A stretch of 23,713 bases of DNA from Chloroflexi bacterium UBA4733 (GCA_002404055.1 DHIZ01000306.1:1-23713), one strand, 5' to 3'. Counted from the stretch's first letter, positions 7,982 to 16,206 are shown. Notes: a model not told the origin generated them from the letters alone. Made by a program: numbers and translations.

Positions 7982-8216
7982 CCACCATCGTGGCTTCGGA
8001 TCGCGCGAGCCGTTCGTTGGCGCGTTGAATCCGCTCGGTGCTGACGCCAAGATGCCGCAGCCACTCGTCCGTCTCGAAGTAGCGCGGCGCTCGTTCCGGG
8101 TCGCGCAACTCTTCGGCCACCTCGGCAATGAGCAGTTCTGGACTCTGGCCTCGTTCCCGGGCAGCACTGCTGATTGCAGCATATTGCTCGTCAGTCAACT
8201 CAATGGTCTTGCTCAT
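7965..8216 (-). CDS. Antitoxin-like small protein (pair 2)
   Basis: The protein has 83 residues and is a paralogue of the one at 7126-7368: MSKTIELTDEQYAAISSAARE is almost identical, followed by LLIAEVAEELRDPERAPRYFETDEW. I chose ATG 8216 because the family similarity begins there and aggagg lies just upstream. It overlaps the toxin-like gene by 17 bases. If that toxin copy is dead, this protein may persist as a stand-alone antitoxin able to bind the toxin of pair 1. That is an inference. Confidence 0.6.
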   Translation of the reverse strand: MSKTIELTDEQYAAISSAARERGQSPELLIAEVAEELRDPERAPRYFETDEWLRHLGVSTERIQRANERLARSEATMVDANAR

Positions 8217-8263
8217 TTGTGCCTCCTGAGCGTACAAGTCTGTCGCGACGGTGGTTTGCTGAG

Positions 8264-8269
8264 AGTATA
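8264..8269 (-). promoter_or_regulatory. Candidate -10 box for pair 2
   Basis: On the minus strand this reads gctatactct, about 47 bases before the antitoxin ATG, matching the arrangement in pair 1. No clear -35 is visible. Two short palindromes, ctgcag...ctgcag (8286-8304) and ggcatg-ggg-catgcc (8308-8322), lie just upstream, between this promoter and the end of the Uma2 gene. Confidence 0.4.
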
Positions 8270-8322
8270 GCGAACCCTTGACCGTCTGCAGCCGTTGCCT
8301 GCAGTTTGGCATGGGGCATGCC

Positions 8323-8916
8323 CTACTCCGGTAGCGCTTGCAATTTTGCGAGCTGGTCGAACACGGTGCGCAGGCGCAGGCGGAAGCCGGGCAGAACGTC
8401 GGCGCCGTCCAAATCTTCGTCGGGGCCAACGCTGGTGATCCGGCCCGCGTGATAGACGGTCGTGACGCCGGTGTCGGGATCGACATACCAGAGTAACCGC
8501 ACACCGGCGCGTAGCCAATCCACTACCTTACGCTGGACGTCGCCAGCGCGATCTGTCGGAGAGAGGAGTTCGATGACGAAGTCTGGCGGCTCCTCCCCTA
8601 CCGACGCAGTGAGGTCGCGAGGGACGCGATGAAGGGCGTAGAAACAGAGATCGGGTCCGCGCGCGTCGTGTTCGCTGCTCTGGATGCGGATCAGAGGATC
8701 GCCGGTCAGGACGAGGCCAAGGTTCGCGTCCACAACCAGATTTCCGATTAGGCGAGACAACGTGCCCATAAAGTAGCCGTGTAACCGGTTGGTCATTTCC
8801 CATTCCACAATCTGCCCGTCTACCAGTTCGCGGAGCTTGCCGTCATTCGGGAACCTCTGCAGGTCGGCGATGGTGTGCTTGACTCGCGTCATGGGTCGTG
8901 GAGGCGACGCTACCAT
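8323..8916 (-). CDS. Uma2 family (DUF820) PD-(D/E)XK nuclease-fold protein
   Basis: The protein has 197 residues, the usual length for this family. GPDLCFY, PPDFVIELLSPTD and the lysine of QRKVVDWL supply the D, E-x-L and K of a restriction-endonuclease-like fold, and YVDPDTGVTTVYH is the usual following strand pair. Uma2 proteins are very common in cyanobacteria and Chloroflexota, often in many copies. Their function is not settled, with a nuclease role suggested by the fold. Start ATG 8916 has gagagagga upstream. The gene lies just ahead of the two toxin-antitoxin-like pairs on the same strand. Confidence 0.85.
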   Translation of the reverse strand: MVASPPRPMTRVKHTIADLQRFPNDGKLRELVDGQIVEWEMTNRLHGYFMGTLSRLIGNLVVDANLGLVLTGDPLIRIQSSEHDARGPDLCFYALHRVPRDLTASVGEEPPDFVIELLSPTDRAGDVQRKVVDWLRAGVRLLWYVDPDTGVTTVYHAGRITSVGPDEDLDGADVLPGFRLRLRTVFDQLAKLQALPE

Positions 8917-9098
8917 TGTGTGGTCCTCTCTCCGGCTGCGCCAGCTTGCGTCGAACCAGTGTACAGTACGTCCGTGCCAGGCGATCGCAGTGAGGTATGC
9001 AACATCGCTACGGGAGAGGCCAGCATTACTTCAGGTGTCGGCTGATACCGTCATTGTGACCAGGTCCACTCCCGCCGCCGTGCGCTTCTCCCTCAAGG

Positions 9099-9473
9099 CT
9101 AGACGACGCTCGGTTCCAGCTGGATGATATCGTGCTGCTGTGTCCCGGTGCGGGCAACTGTGCCCGCAGGTAGTTCTAACACATACTTGCTGCCGCGCAC
9201 GATGGGGCCAAGCCGCCAGGGCTTGATCCCCGCCAGCACGCGTAGCACCGGGTCACCGGCAGGGCCGCTCGCGCCGCAGTACAGCACATCGAGCGGCATC
9301 CGCATGAAGAACATGTGGATACTATTGCAGGGGCGAATGATGAGCCCGCCACCGGCCGGCAGGTCGCGCTTACCCATCAGGCCGACGAACCGTCGCCAGG
9401 GACTGGCAGCCACAGCAACGCCCGTAGCAAGGTCGACGCCGCGCGTCACATTGCGTACCCGGACCACCTGCAT
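9099..9473 (-). CDS. DUF192 family protein
   Basis: The protein has 124 residues from ATG 9473. DUF192 hallmarks are present: the FVGLMGKRDLPAGGGLII turn, the NSIHMFFMRMPLDVLY core and the closing KYVLELPAG. The role of the family is unknown. Unlike many relatives it has no signal peptide or lipobox, so it should be cytoplasmic. It begins 47 bases after the sulfatase-like gene and is probably the last gene of the sulfatase cluster. The open frame extends upstream, but the earlier residues are a shadow of the sulfatase-like gene and do not resemble the family. Confidence 0.8.
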   Translation of the reverse strand: MQVVRVRNVTRGVDLATGVAVAASPWRRFVGLMGKRDLPAGGGLIIRPCNSIHMFFMRMPLDVLYCGASGPAGDPVLRVLAGIKPWRLGPIVRGSKYVLELPAGTVARTGTQQHDIIQLEPSVV

Positions 9474-9520
9474 CCGTGCGTTTTCTCCACCGGACCGCCG
9501 GGCGGGCGTAGATTCGGACA

Positions 9521-10957
9521 CTAGACAAACCCTGCCTGTTGTCGCTCCCGGGATGGCGCAACTCCCCCCGCGTACACTCGCGCGGGTGCGACAGCACCCT
9601 CGCCGGAGTCGGCGTAGCGCGCGGGCAGCGCTGCCCCGAGAAAGGCCTCCAACTGCGACCGGCACGCAGCTACTTTGTCCGAGTGATCCGAAGCGACGTC
9701 GGTCTGCTCCAGCGGGTCGCTCTGCAGGTTGAAGAGTCGTTCGCTACCGGCCGGGGCGACGGTGTTGACGATGTAATTCCAGTCCGCTGAGCGCACTGAC
9801 GCATAGTCGCCCCAGCCGGTGATGACCGCCTTCCTGTCGGACGTTGCACCGTTCACCAGCGGCCAGGCGTCGACGCCATCCACTGCCAGGGCCGGGACCT
9901 CCAGGAGCCGCAAGGCGGTTGGCAGGAGGTCTTGATTCTGCACAAAGGCGTCGACTTCACGGCCGCTCGGGCCGTCGGGGTGCCGGATCACCCAGTTGAG
10001 TTGCGTATTATGCGCGAACAGGTGCGGCGCACTCTTGCCGATACGGCCATGGTCCAGCAGTTCGGTGCCGTGGTCACTCACGAACATGACGACCGTCGAA
10101 TCGAGCAGCTTCAGGTCGGTCAAGTGGTTCAGCAGGCGACCTACCCAGGAATCGACGTAGGTAACCTCGCCGAAATAGAGCGCCTTCATTCGTTCCCGTT
10201 CTGCGGCTGACGCGCCTGCCAGGTGGGGGAAAATGAACTCGCGTCCCGAGTAATCCGGCATATATCGGTCGGCATAGGCGCGCGGTGGGTCCCAGGGCTC
10301 GTGGGGGTCGAAGCACTCAATCCAGAGGAAGAAGGGCTGCAAGGCATGGTTGTCGTCCAGCCAGTCGATAGCGCGGGCAAAGGTCATGCCGCCACTCAGC
10401 TCATTGGGCGTGAAATGGCGCTTGTTGAGCAGGTATTGGCGCAGCATCGCTGTCTGCATCGGGTCATCCGGGTTGGGCGTGTAGTGTGCCAGTTCCTCCC
10501 GGCTGATGGCGCCGCCCTTCCAGTTGTCGCTCTCCTGACCGCGAATGAACTCCCAGTTCAGGAAGCCGCGCGTGAAGTTGAGCGTCGGCTTGAACTCGTG
10601 GTAGAGGTCGGAGACCAGGGCGGTGCGGTAGCCGTGGGCCAGCAGATGTTCTGCCAGGGTGGTCTGTTCGGGCGGTATCTTGTGCCAGCCGGGGCCGGTC
10701 GGCCAGAGGCCCTTGCGGTCAAACGAAAAACGCCACGGATAGGAGCGCATGCCGGTGTAGAGGCAGCGCCGCACCGGTATGGTCGGTTGACCGTCGCCGA
10801 AAGCCCGTGTGAAGGTGACACCCTCGCGGCGCAAGGCATCAAGGTTTGGTGTTGCCACGTCGGGGAACGGCCCCTGGTGCTGCACAACGTCAAAGCGCAA
10901 GGTATCTAGAACAAAGACGACGAGGTTGCGCCGGTTCTGCTTTGCTTTTTCCTGCAT
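9521..10957 (-). CDS. Sulfatase-like alkaline phosphatase superfamily hydrolase with Thr in the nucleophile position
   Basis: The 478-residue protein has the sulfatase fold landmarks: FVLDTLRFD with metal ligand D18, TPNLDALRREG, HEPW with H219, VSDHG with D295 and H296, and K308. The catalytic signature, which should be C-x-P-x-R, reads T59-I-P-V-R63. Thr cannot become formylglycine, and the usual G-K-x-H pair is also changed (VSDLYH, 115-120). It is therefore probably a phosphohydrolase or another esterase that uses Thr directly, as other members of the superfamily do, rather than a true sulfatase. There is no signal peptide. It starts 11 bases after the sulfatase upstream, with aagggga as ribosome-binding site, so it shares that operon. 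Confidence 0.85.
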   Translation of the reverse strand: MQEKAKQNRRNLVVFVLDTLRFDVVQHQGPFPDVATPNLDALRREGVTFTRAFGDGQPTIPVRRCLYTGMRSYPWRFSFDRKGLWPTGPGWHKIPPEQTTLAEHLLAHGYRTALVSDLYHEFKPTLNFTRGFLNWEFIRGQESDNWKGGAISREELAHYTPNPDDPMQTAMLRQYLLNKRHFTPNELSGGMTFARAIDWLDDNHALQPFFLWIECFDPHEPWDPPRAYADRYMPDYSGREFIFPHLAGASAAERERMKALYFGEVTYVDSWVGRLLNHLTDLKLLDSTVVMFVSDHGTELLDHGRIGKSAPHLFAHNTQLNWVIRHPDGPSGREVDAFVQNQDLLPTALRLLEVPALAVDGVDAWPLVNGATSDRKAVITGWGDYASVRSADWNYIVNTVAPAGSERLFNLQSDPLEQTDVASDHSDKVAACRSQLEAFLGAALPARYADSGEGAVAPARVYAGGVAPSRERQQAGFV

Positions 10958-10968
10958 TGCCGTTCCCC

Positions 10969-12441
10969 TTATCCAGCATCAAACGCCACGCCCGGCCCAA
11001 ATGGGGCCAGCGCGGTTGTGGCATAGGGCGTGAAGATCGTGTCCTGATACTGTTCCGCCAGTTGCCACATTCGACGAACGAGACCCCGTTTGACCTCGGC
11101 CAGCGTCGGGTCGTCGGCCCGGTTGACCATCTCGTGCGGGTCGGCCGTCAGGTCGTAGAGCTCATCCAGGTCAAAGCCGTTGTACACGTATTTGAATGGC
11201 TTCGTCGTGACCGCGCGTTGGGTGTAATACAGTTCCACGCCGTTCATCTGGCTGTAGAGGGCCTCGCGCCAGTCCGCCGGCTGCTCGTCACGCAGGAACG
11301 GCGCCAGACTCTTGCCGTGTGTACCTGCCGGGATGGGCGCCTGTGCGAGATCAAGGAAGGTCGGCGCAAAGTCGGCCAGGGTGACGTAGGCGTCAACCAC
11401 GCGGCCGGGATTGACAATGCCTGCCGGCCAGCGCACAATGGCAGGGACGTTGTAGCCCTCGCGGAATGCCGGCACGCCCTTCAGGTACAGACCGTGGGCG
11501 CCGCCGTACTCGCCGTGGTCGGACATGAAGAGCACCAGCGTGTTGTCGGCCTGACCGGTGCGGTCCAGGGCGTCCAGCACCTCACCCAGCATGTCGTCCA
11601 TCATGGTGCAATAGCCCCAGTAATGGGCAATGGACTCTCGTACCTCGTCCTCCGATAGTTGTCCCCAGTATTGGTTGCGCATTCGCGCATAGACACGCGG
11701 CTTGTCTTCCAGGGTGTCGCTGTAGCTAGCGGGCAACGGTACGTCGGCGGGGTCGTACATGCTGGCGTAGTGCTCCGGGATGATGAAAGGGTCGTGCGGG
11801 CCATGCGGGCCGACGTAGAGACACCAGGGCTGCCCTGCGGCGGCAAGGCCCGGCAGAGCCTGGATGGCAGCGTCGATCACCAGGTAGTCCCGGTTGCCGC
11901 CGTAGGGCTCACCGGGTTTCGATGGCGCCGTGCCGTAGAGTTGGTAGTCGCCCCAGCCAGGCCGCTTGACCTGGCCCCGACCGCGCGGCCGCTGCTCTTG
12001 CGCGTGCAGTTCGTCGGCGCGGCCGCGCCAGAGATCCAGGTCGCGCTCGCTGTACGAGCCTTTGCCGCCGGTCACACGTAACTCCCGCCAGCCGCGGTCT
12101 GCCGGTCCTTCCAGGTCCGAGACGTGCCATTTGCCGGAAAAGGCAATGTTGTAGCCAGCGTCACGTAGCCCTTCACCGAAGGTGACAACGCCGGGATTGA
12201 GGCCCCGATGGATGGCCTGCGGGTTGCTGACGTTGTTATACACGCCGTGGCGGCTGGGGTAGAGACCGCTGAAGAAGGTAGCCCGCGATGGGCAGCAGTG
12301 GGCAGTCGGCGTGTACGTCTCGCTGAAGCGCACGCCGCCGCGGGAGAGTCGGTCTGCGTTCGGCGTGCGGCACGGGTGCTCCGGCGCGCAGACTGCTGCT
12401 TGCTCCTGGTCGGTCATGACGATCAGGATGTTCGGTGTCAT
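10969..12441 (-). CDS. Sulfatase (arylsulfatase A family, formylglycine type)
   Basis: The protein is 490 residues from ATG 12441. It has the metal ligand D11 in IVMTDQEQ, the formylglycine signature C49-C-P-S-R53, the GKWH pair, GPHGPHDPF and FMSDHGEYGG-HGLYLKG. It should hydrolyse a sulfate ester after Cys49 is converted to formylglycine. The substrate cannot be told from sequence. There is no signal peptide, so a small intracellular substrate is likely. The ATG overlaps the stop of the truncated sulfatase upstream in ATGA, with aaagagga as ribosome-binding site. The longer open frame to 12513 is rejected because the family N-terminus begins at MTPNILIV. Confidence 0.88.
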   Translation of the reverse strand: MTPNILIVMTDQEQAAVCAPEHPCRTPNADRLSRGGVRFSETYTPTAHCCPSRATFFSGLYPSRHGVYNNVSNPQAIHRGLNPGVVTFGEGLRDAGYNIAFSGKWHVSDLEGPADRGWRELRVTGGKGSYSERDLDLWRGRADELHAQEQRPRGRGQVKRPGWGDYQLYGTAPSKPGEPYGGNRDYLVIDAAIQALPGLAAAGQPWCLYVGPHGPHDPFIIPEHYASMYDPADVPLPASYSDTLEDKPRVYARMRNQYWGQLSEDEVRESIAHYWGYCTMMDDMLGEVLDALDRTGQADNTLVLFMSDHGEYGGAHGLYLKGVPAFREGYNVPAIVRWPAGIVNPGRVVDAYVTLADFAPTFLDLAQAPIPAGTHGKSLAPFLRDEQPADWREALYSQMNGVELYYTQRAVTTKPFKYVYNGFDLDELYDLTADPHEMVNRADDPTLAEVKRGLVRRMWQLAEQYQDTIFTPYATTALAPFGPGVAFDAG

Positions 12442-13415
12442 GTTTCCTCTTTCGTGTTGCCGCCAGCGCGCGGCACCCGGCTGCTCGGCTCGTACATGGT
12501 GCGCTTGTACCACATGCCGTGTTCCCCGAGCATCTCCCCGTGGTCACTGGTGAAGATGACCAGCGTGTTGTTCGCAATTCCCGCCTGGTCAAGATGCTGC
12601 AACAAGTCGCCCAGGCGATCGTCGATGTAGCTCACCATCCCGAAGTAGGCTCGCCTGGCGGCTGCAATCTGTTCGTCAGTAAGGCGATACAGGTCAAGCT
12701 CGTGGTGGGTGTTGAGCCATTGGTCGTAGGCTGGCGGTGACAGCTTCGGCGGCGCTGGCGTCGGTATGTCCACGCCGGCAAAGCGATCCCAGTATTCTCG
12801 CGTGGTGACGAACGGGTCGTGCGGCTGCGTATAGCTGACGCAGAAGAACCAGGGCCACCGGTCGCCATCCTGTGCTGCGCGGGCGAAGTCATAGACCTGC
12901 CGGACGGCACGGCCATGGACCTCCTCATCATAGTCGAGTTGCATCGTGCGCTCGGCAACGCCGGAATCACGCACTTCGCGCACGCTCGTACCGGGGTTGT
13001 GGACCGGCTCCTTGCGCCAGTCGGGCGTCCAGTCCAGCCCGGCCGGATAGACGTCGGTCGTCAGGCGTTCGGCGAAGCCGTGCAACTGATCGGGGCCAAT
13101 GAAGTGCATCTTGCCGGTCAGGACAGTGCGGTAGCCGGCCAGACGCAGGTAGTGGCAGAACGTCGGGCGGCTGGCCGGGAACTCCGAACCGTTGTCGTAG
13201 GCGCGGATGTTGCTGATCAACCTGCCGGAGAGCATGCTGGCGCGGCTGGCGACACAGATTGGTGAGTTGCAGTACATGCGCTCAAAGACGATTCCCTCCG
13301 CCGCCAGGCGATCCAGATGGGGCGTGCGCGCAGATTTCTGGCCATACGGTCCAGTCCAGCACGCCCCCAGTTGATCGGCCATCACGAGCAGAATGTTGGG
13401 TCGATCGTCATTCAC
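12438..13415 (-). pseudogene. Choline-sulfatase-like protein (BetC-like), C-terminally truncated
   Basis: It closely follows BetC choline sulfatase: RPNILLVMADQ with D14, the signature C54-V-A-S-R58 (Cys54 is also the BetC position), TGKMHFIGPDQLHGFAERLTTD with K102 and H104, QPHDPF with H199, FTSDHGEMLGEHG with D291 and H292, then K304. Similarity stops after SSRVP (315). Ten unrelated residues and a stop follow, for 325 residues in all against about 500 in the family. The C-terminal subdomain, about 170 residues, is not found anywhere downstream, so a deletion has probably joined this gene to the leader of the next one. All catalytic residues remain, but folding and oligomer formation are doubtful. 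The start is GTG. Confidence 0.75.
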
Positions 13416-13455
13416 GTCTGGCTGTGCCCTATTTTCCTGAGTCTGCTGATGCCGG

Positions 13456-14643
13456 TCAGAACGTCACCTCCCGCCGCTGTTCGATCTTGTCGTCGTCCAG
13501 TTCCACGCCCATTCCCGGGCGATCCGGCGGCACAACGCGACCATGCACCGGCTTCAACGGCTCTTTAAAGAAGCACTGGTGGACCTCATTCCATTTCACG
13601 AGGTACTCAATGTATGGGCAGAGTTGCACAGGCTGGGCAAGCAGCACGTGGGCAGTGGCCGGCGTGGAGTGTCCGTGCGGCACGACCTGAACGTCGTAGG
13701 TTGAGGCCAGCGCACAGATCTTCAGCAGTTCGGAAATGCCGCCGGCCCAGTAGATGTCCGGCTGCAGCACGTCGACTGCGGCGGCGTCCAACAACTGTTT
13801 GCAGCCCCAACGGGTGTACTCGTGCTCGCCGCCGGCAATTGGGAAGGGGAGTCGTCGCCGCATTTCGGCGTAGGTTCCGATGCGGTCGGGCAAGGCGGGC
13901 TCTTCCAGCCAGCGCGGTCGCACCTCCGCCAATGCCGGCGCGATCTGGGTGATGTAAGGGAGGTCCCAACTCATCCAGGCGTCCAGCATGAGGTCCACGC
14001 TGTCGCCGACAGCGGAGCGGAGGGCCTGCGCCAGGCGGATGTTCTGCTCCATTCCCACCCGCCCGTCGCCCGGGCCGTGGCGAAAGAACCACTTGGTCGC
14101 GGTGTAGCCCTGTTCCACGAGCTGGCGCGCGCGTATGGCGGCATCTTCCGGCTGCACCGAGTAGCCCAGGGCACTGGCGTAAGCCGGCAGGTCGTCGCGT
14201 AGCGGTCCGCCCAGCAGTTGATAGACCGGGGCGTTGGCCCACTTGCCTTTCAGATCCCATAGCGCGCAGTCAATGGCGCTGATGGCTTGCATGACGACGC
14301 CCTTGCGACCGTGTACGGCGTGACGATACAGGCGATCCCAGATGCGCTCGATGGCCAGCGGATCCTGCCCGATCACCAGCGCCTTGAGCTGGCGGTCGAT
14401 GACGAAAGCCTGATCGGCGCTGAGGGGGCCACTCAGGCCCGTCAGGCTCCCGTCCGTGATGACCTCCAGGAAGATCGATGTGACGCGATACTCACGCTCG
14501 GAGAGGCGCTGAATCGGCGTCGGTCCCTCGGCGCGCTGGTCGGGATAGACATCAACGGGCCGCACCAGGCGCTCTTCCCAGAAGACGCCGTCGTGTTCGA
14601 GGCGCCCCTGGACTTCGGTCAGGCGTAGGCCGGTAACTCGCAT
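13456..14643 (-). CDS. Enolase-superfamily acid-sugar dehydratase, L-rhamnonate dehydratase-like
   Basis: The protein has 395 residues, a usual length for mandelate racemase/muconate lactonizing family dehydratases. Magnesium ligands are D221 (MLDAWMSWD), E247 (WLEEP) and E273 (GGEHE), followed by the D295/H323 pair (QPDIYWAGG, VPHGHS). The LDAWMSWD and PHGHS surroundings and the C-terminal PVHGRVVPPDRPGMGVEL closely resemble L-rhamnonate dehydratase, which turns L-rhamnonate into 2-keto-3-deoxy-L-rhamnonate. Exact substrate is uncertain, since small changes alter specificity in this superfamily. ATG 14643 has aaggaga upstream. It lies between two sulfatase genes, which suggests a sulfated sugar or sugar-acid pathway. 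Confidence 0.85.
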   Translation of the reverse strand: MRVTGLRLTEVQGRLEHDGVFWEERLVRPVDVYPDQRAEGPTPIQRLSEREYRVTSIFLEVITDGSLTGLSGPLSADQAFVIDRQLKALVIGQDPLAIERIWDRLYRHAVHGRKGVVMQAISAIDCALWDLKGKWANAPVYQLLGGPLRDDLPAYASALGYSVQPEDAAIRARQLVEQGYTATKWFFRHGPGDGRVGMEQNIRLAQALRSAVGDSVDLMLDAWMSWDLPYITQIAPALAEVRPRWLEEPALPDRIGTYAEMRRRLPFPIAGGEHEYTRWGCKQLLDAAAVDVLQPDIYWAGGISELLKICALASTYDVQVVPHGHSTPATAHVLLAQPVQLCPYIEYLVKWNEVHQCFFKEPLKPVHGRVVPPDRPGMGVELDDDKIEQRREVTF

Positions 14644-14742
14644 CTGTCATTCTCCTTGCTGCGGCGAACCGCTGCTGTTCGACGGCCCACCCGTGCCATC
14701 CGCACCCTCTGGACGGGTCACCACCGGTAACAAGCACTCGCA

Positions 14743-16176
14743 TCAGCCGCCGATCGCCCCCATCCGGCGGTGCTCGTCGGCGTTGCGGCTGCCTGCCTCG
14801 GCTGCAGCGATGATCGCACGGCCAGCCTGGCTGCGTCGAACGGCTGCGGCAACCGTCACCGAGTCCCAGTCCTGGTGGACGCGCTGCAGGAGTTGGCGTT
14901 CGATGGCGGCCAGTTCCGGCCGACCGGCCAGGTTCGTTTGCTCGCCTGGTTCGTTGCCGATATCGAACAACTCGTGGCCTTCGCCGTGGTAGACATTGAT
15001 CTTCCAGCGGCCGGTCCGCAGCATGCGCGATGGCGTGTTCGTTGCATGGCCGGTGTACTCGCAGAACGCCTCATCTTTCCAGTCGGTCGTGCGCCCTTCC
15101 AGCAGCGGCAGGAGCGAGTCGCCATCCAGGTGGCTCGGCGCAGGAGCCTGCGCCATGTCTACGACGGTTGCAGTCACGTCAACGAGTGAGCAGGCGCCGG
15201 GAAAGCGCCGACCAGCGTCCCAGTGGCCGGGCCAGTTGAAGATCAAAGGAACGCGGCTGGAGTGCTCCAGGAGGGAGTTCTTCCACCAGAGGCCGTGCTC
15301 ACCGACCATCTCACCGTGATCGCTGGTGTAGACGACGACCGTACGCTGCTGTTGCCCGGTCTCTTCCAGCGCGGCCACCAGGCGGCCGATCTTTTCATCA
15401 AGGTAGGTGATCAGACCGAAGTAGGCGGCGCGAGCGCGGCGGACTTGCTCTTCACTGAAATCGTAGAGGTTGAAAGTCTCTCGTACCCGTTCGTGCGCCG
15501 GGTGCTCAACGCCTGGCAGTCCCGGCGGGAAGGCCGGCAGGTCAGTACGGTCTGGGTAATACTTGTTGAAGTAGGGCTCGGGAGCCACCAGGGGGAAGTG
15601 CGGCAGGATGAAGCCGACGCAGAGCGCCCATGGGTTCTCACTGTCTGCCTGCTCTTGGATGTAGCGCAACGCGGCGCTCTCGGCCAGATCGTCCATTCGG
15701 ACGTGCGGCGAGTCGCCGGGTCCGGCGTCCTCCACGCGCTTCCGGCTGGCAGGGTTACCTTTCCGGTGCGGCTGCTGCCAGCGTGCGCCGCTCACTGCGT
15801 GCTTGGTGCGGCTGCCCTCGATTTCGGCCCGGAAACCGTGCAGGTTGTCGGCCCCGACCAGGTGCATTTTACCGCTCAGGACCGCATCGTAGCCGGCGGC
15901 GCGCAGCATGTGCGCCCATGTAGGGACGTTCTCCTCCAGTGTTGCGCCGTTATCCCACACGCCAATGCGATGCAAGTGCAGGCCCGACATAAAGCTTGCG
16001 CGTGACGGCACGCACAATGGCGAATTGCAGTAGGCATTGTCGAACACCACACCCTCCGCCGCCAGTTTGTCAAGCTGCGGAGTCTGCACCAACGGGTGCC
16101 CGTGAAAGCCGGCGAAATGCGGCGCATGCTCGTCGCTCATGATGAGGAGGATGTTGGGACGGTCGGTTGCGGGCAT
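14743..16176 (-). CDS. Sulfatase (choline-sulfatase/arylsulfatase family, formylglycine type)
   Basis: The protein has 477 residues and is first in the cluster. It shows D15 (LLIMSDEH), the signature C55-V-P-S-R59, SGKMHLVG with K103 and H105, H193, YTSDHGEMVGEHG with D286 and H287, then K299. It is the closest full-length relative in the window of the truncated BetC-like protein and shows what that one has lost: SSRVPLIFNWPGH and about 170 residues after it. No signal peptide is visible. It needs a formylglycine-generating enzyme, and none is in the window. ATG 16176 has aggaagg upstream, and a candidate promoter lies at 16207-16235. Confidence 0.9.
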   Translation of the reverse strand: MPATDRPNILLIMSDEHAPHFAGFHGHPLVQTPQLDKLAAEGVVFDNAYCNSPLCVPSRASFMSGLHLHRIGVWDNGATLEENVPTWAHMLRAAGYDAVLSGKMHLVGADNLHGFRAEIEGSRTKHAVSGARWQQPHRKGNPASRKRVEDAGPGDSPHVRMDDLAESAALRYIQEQADSENPWALCVGFILPHFPLVAPEPYFNKYYPDRTDLPAFPPGLPGVEHPAHERVRETFNLYDFSEEQVRRARAAYFGLITYLDEKIGRLVAALEETGQQQRTVVVYTSDHGEMVGEHGLWWKNSLLEHSSRVPLIFNWPGHWDAGRRFPGACSLVDVTATVVDMAQAPAPSHLDGDSLLPLLEGRTTDWKDEAFCEYTGHATNTPSRMLRTGRWKINVYHGEGHELFDIGNEPGEQTNLAGRPELAAIERQLLQRVHQDWDSVTVAAAVRRSQAGRAIIAAAEAGSRNADEHRRMGAIGG

Positions 16177-16206
16177 GGCGTTCCTTCCTGATCGATACCG
16201 CTGGGG

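Noticed and set aside
7982..8182. Upstream extension of the second toxin-like frame
   Set aside because: It is a shadow of the overlapping antitoxin gene, and similarity to the intact copy starts at MPTHDEL.
8217..8504. Upstream extension of the second antitoxin-like frame
   Set aside because: It runs antisense-frame through the end of the Uma2 gene and the promoter region. The paralogue begins at MSKTIEL, where a strong ribosome-binding site lies.
9124..9732. A 202-codon plus-strand frame opposite the DUF192 and sulfatase-like genes
   Set aside because: Low-complexity Arg/Pro/Ser protein without motifs, and the minus-strand genes are well supported.
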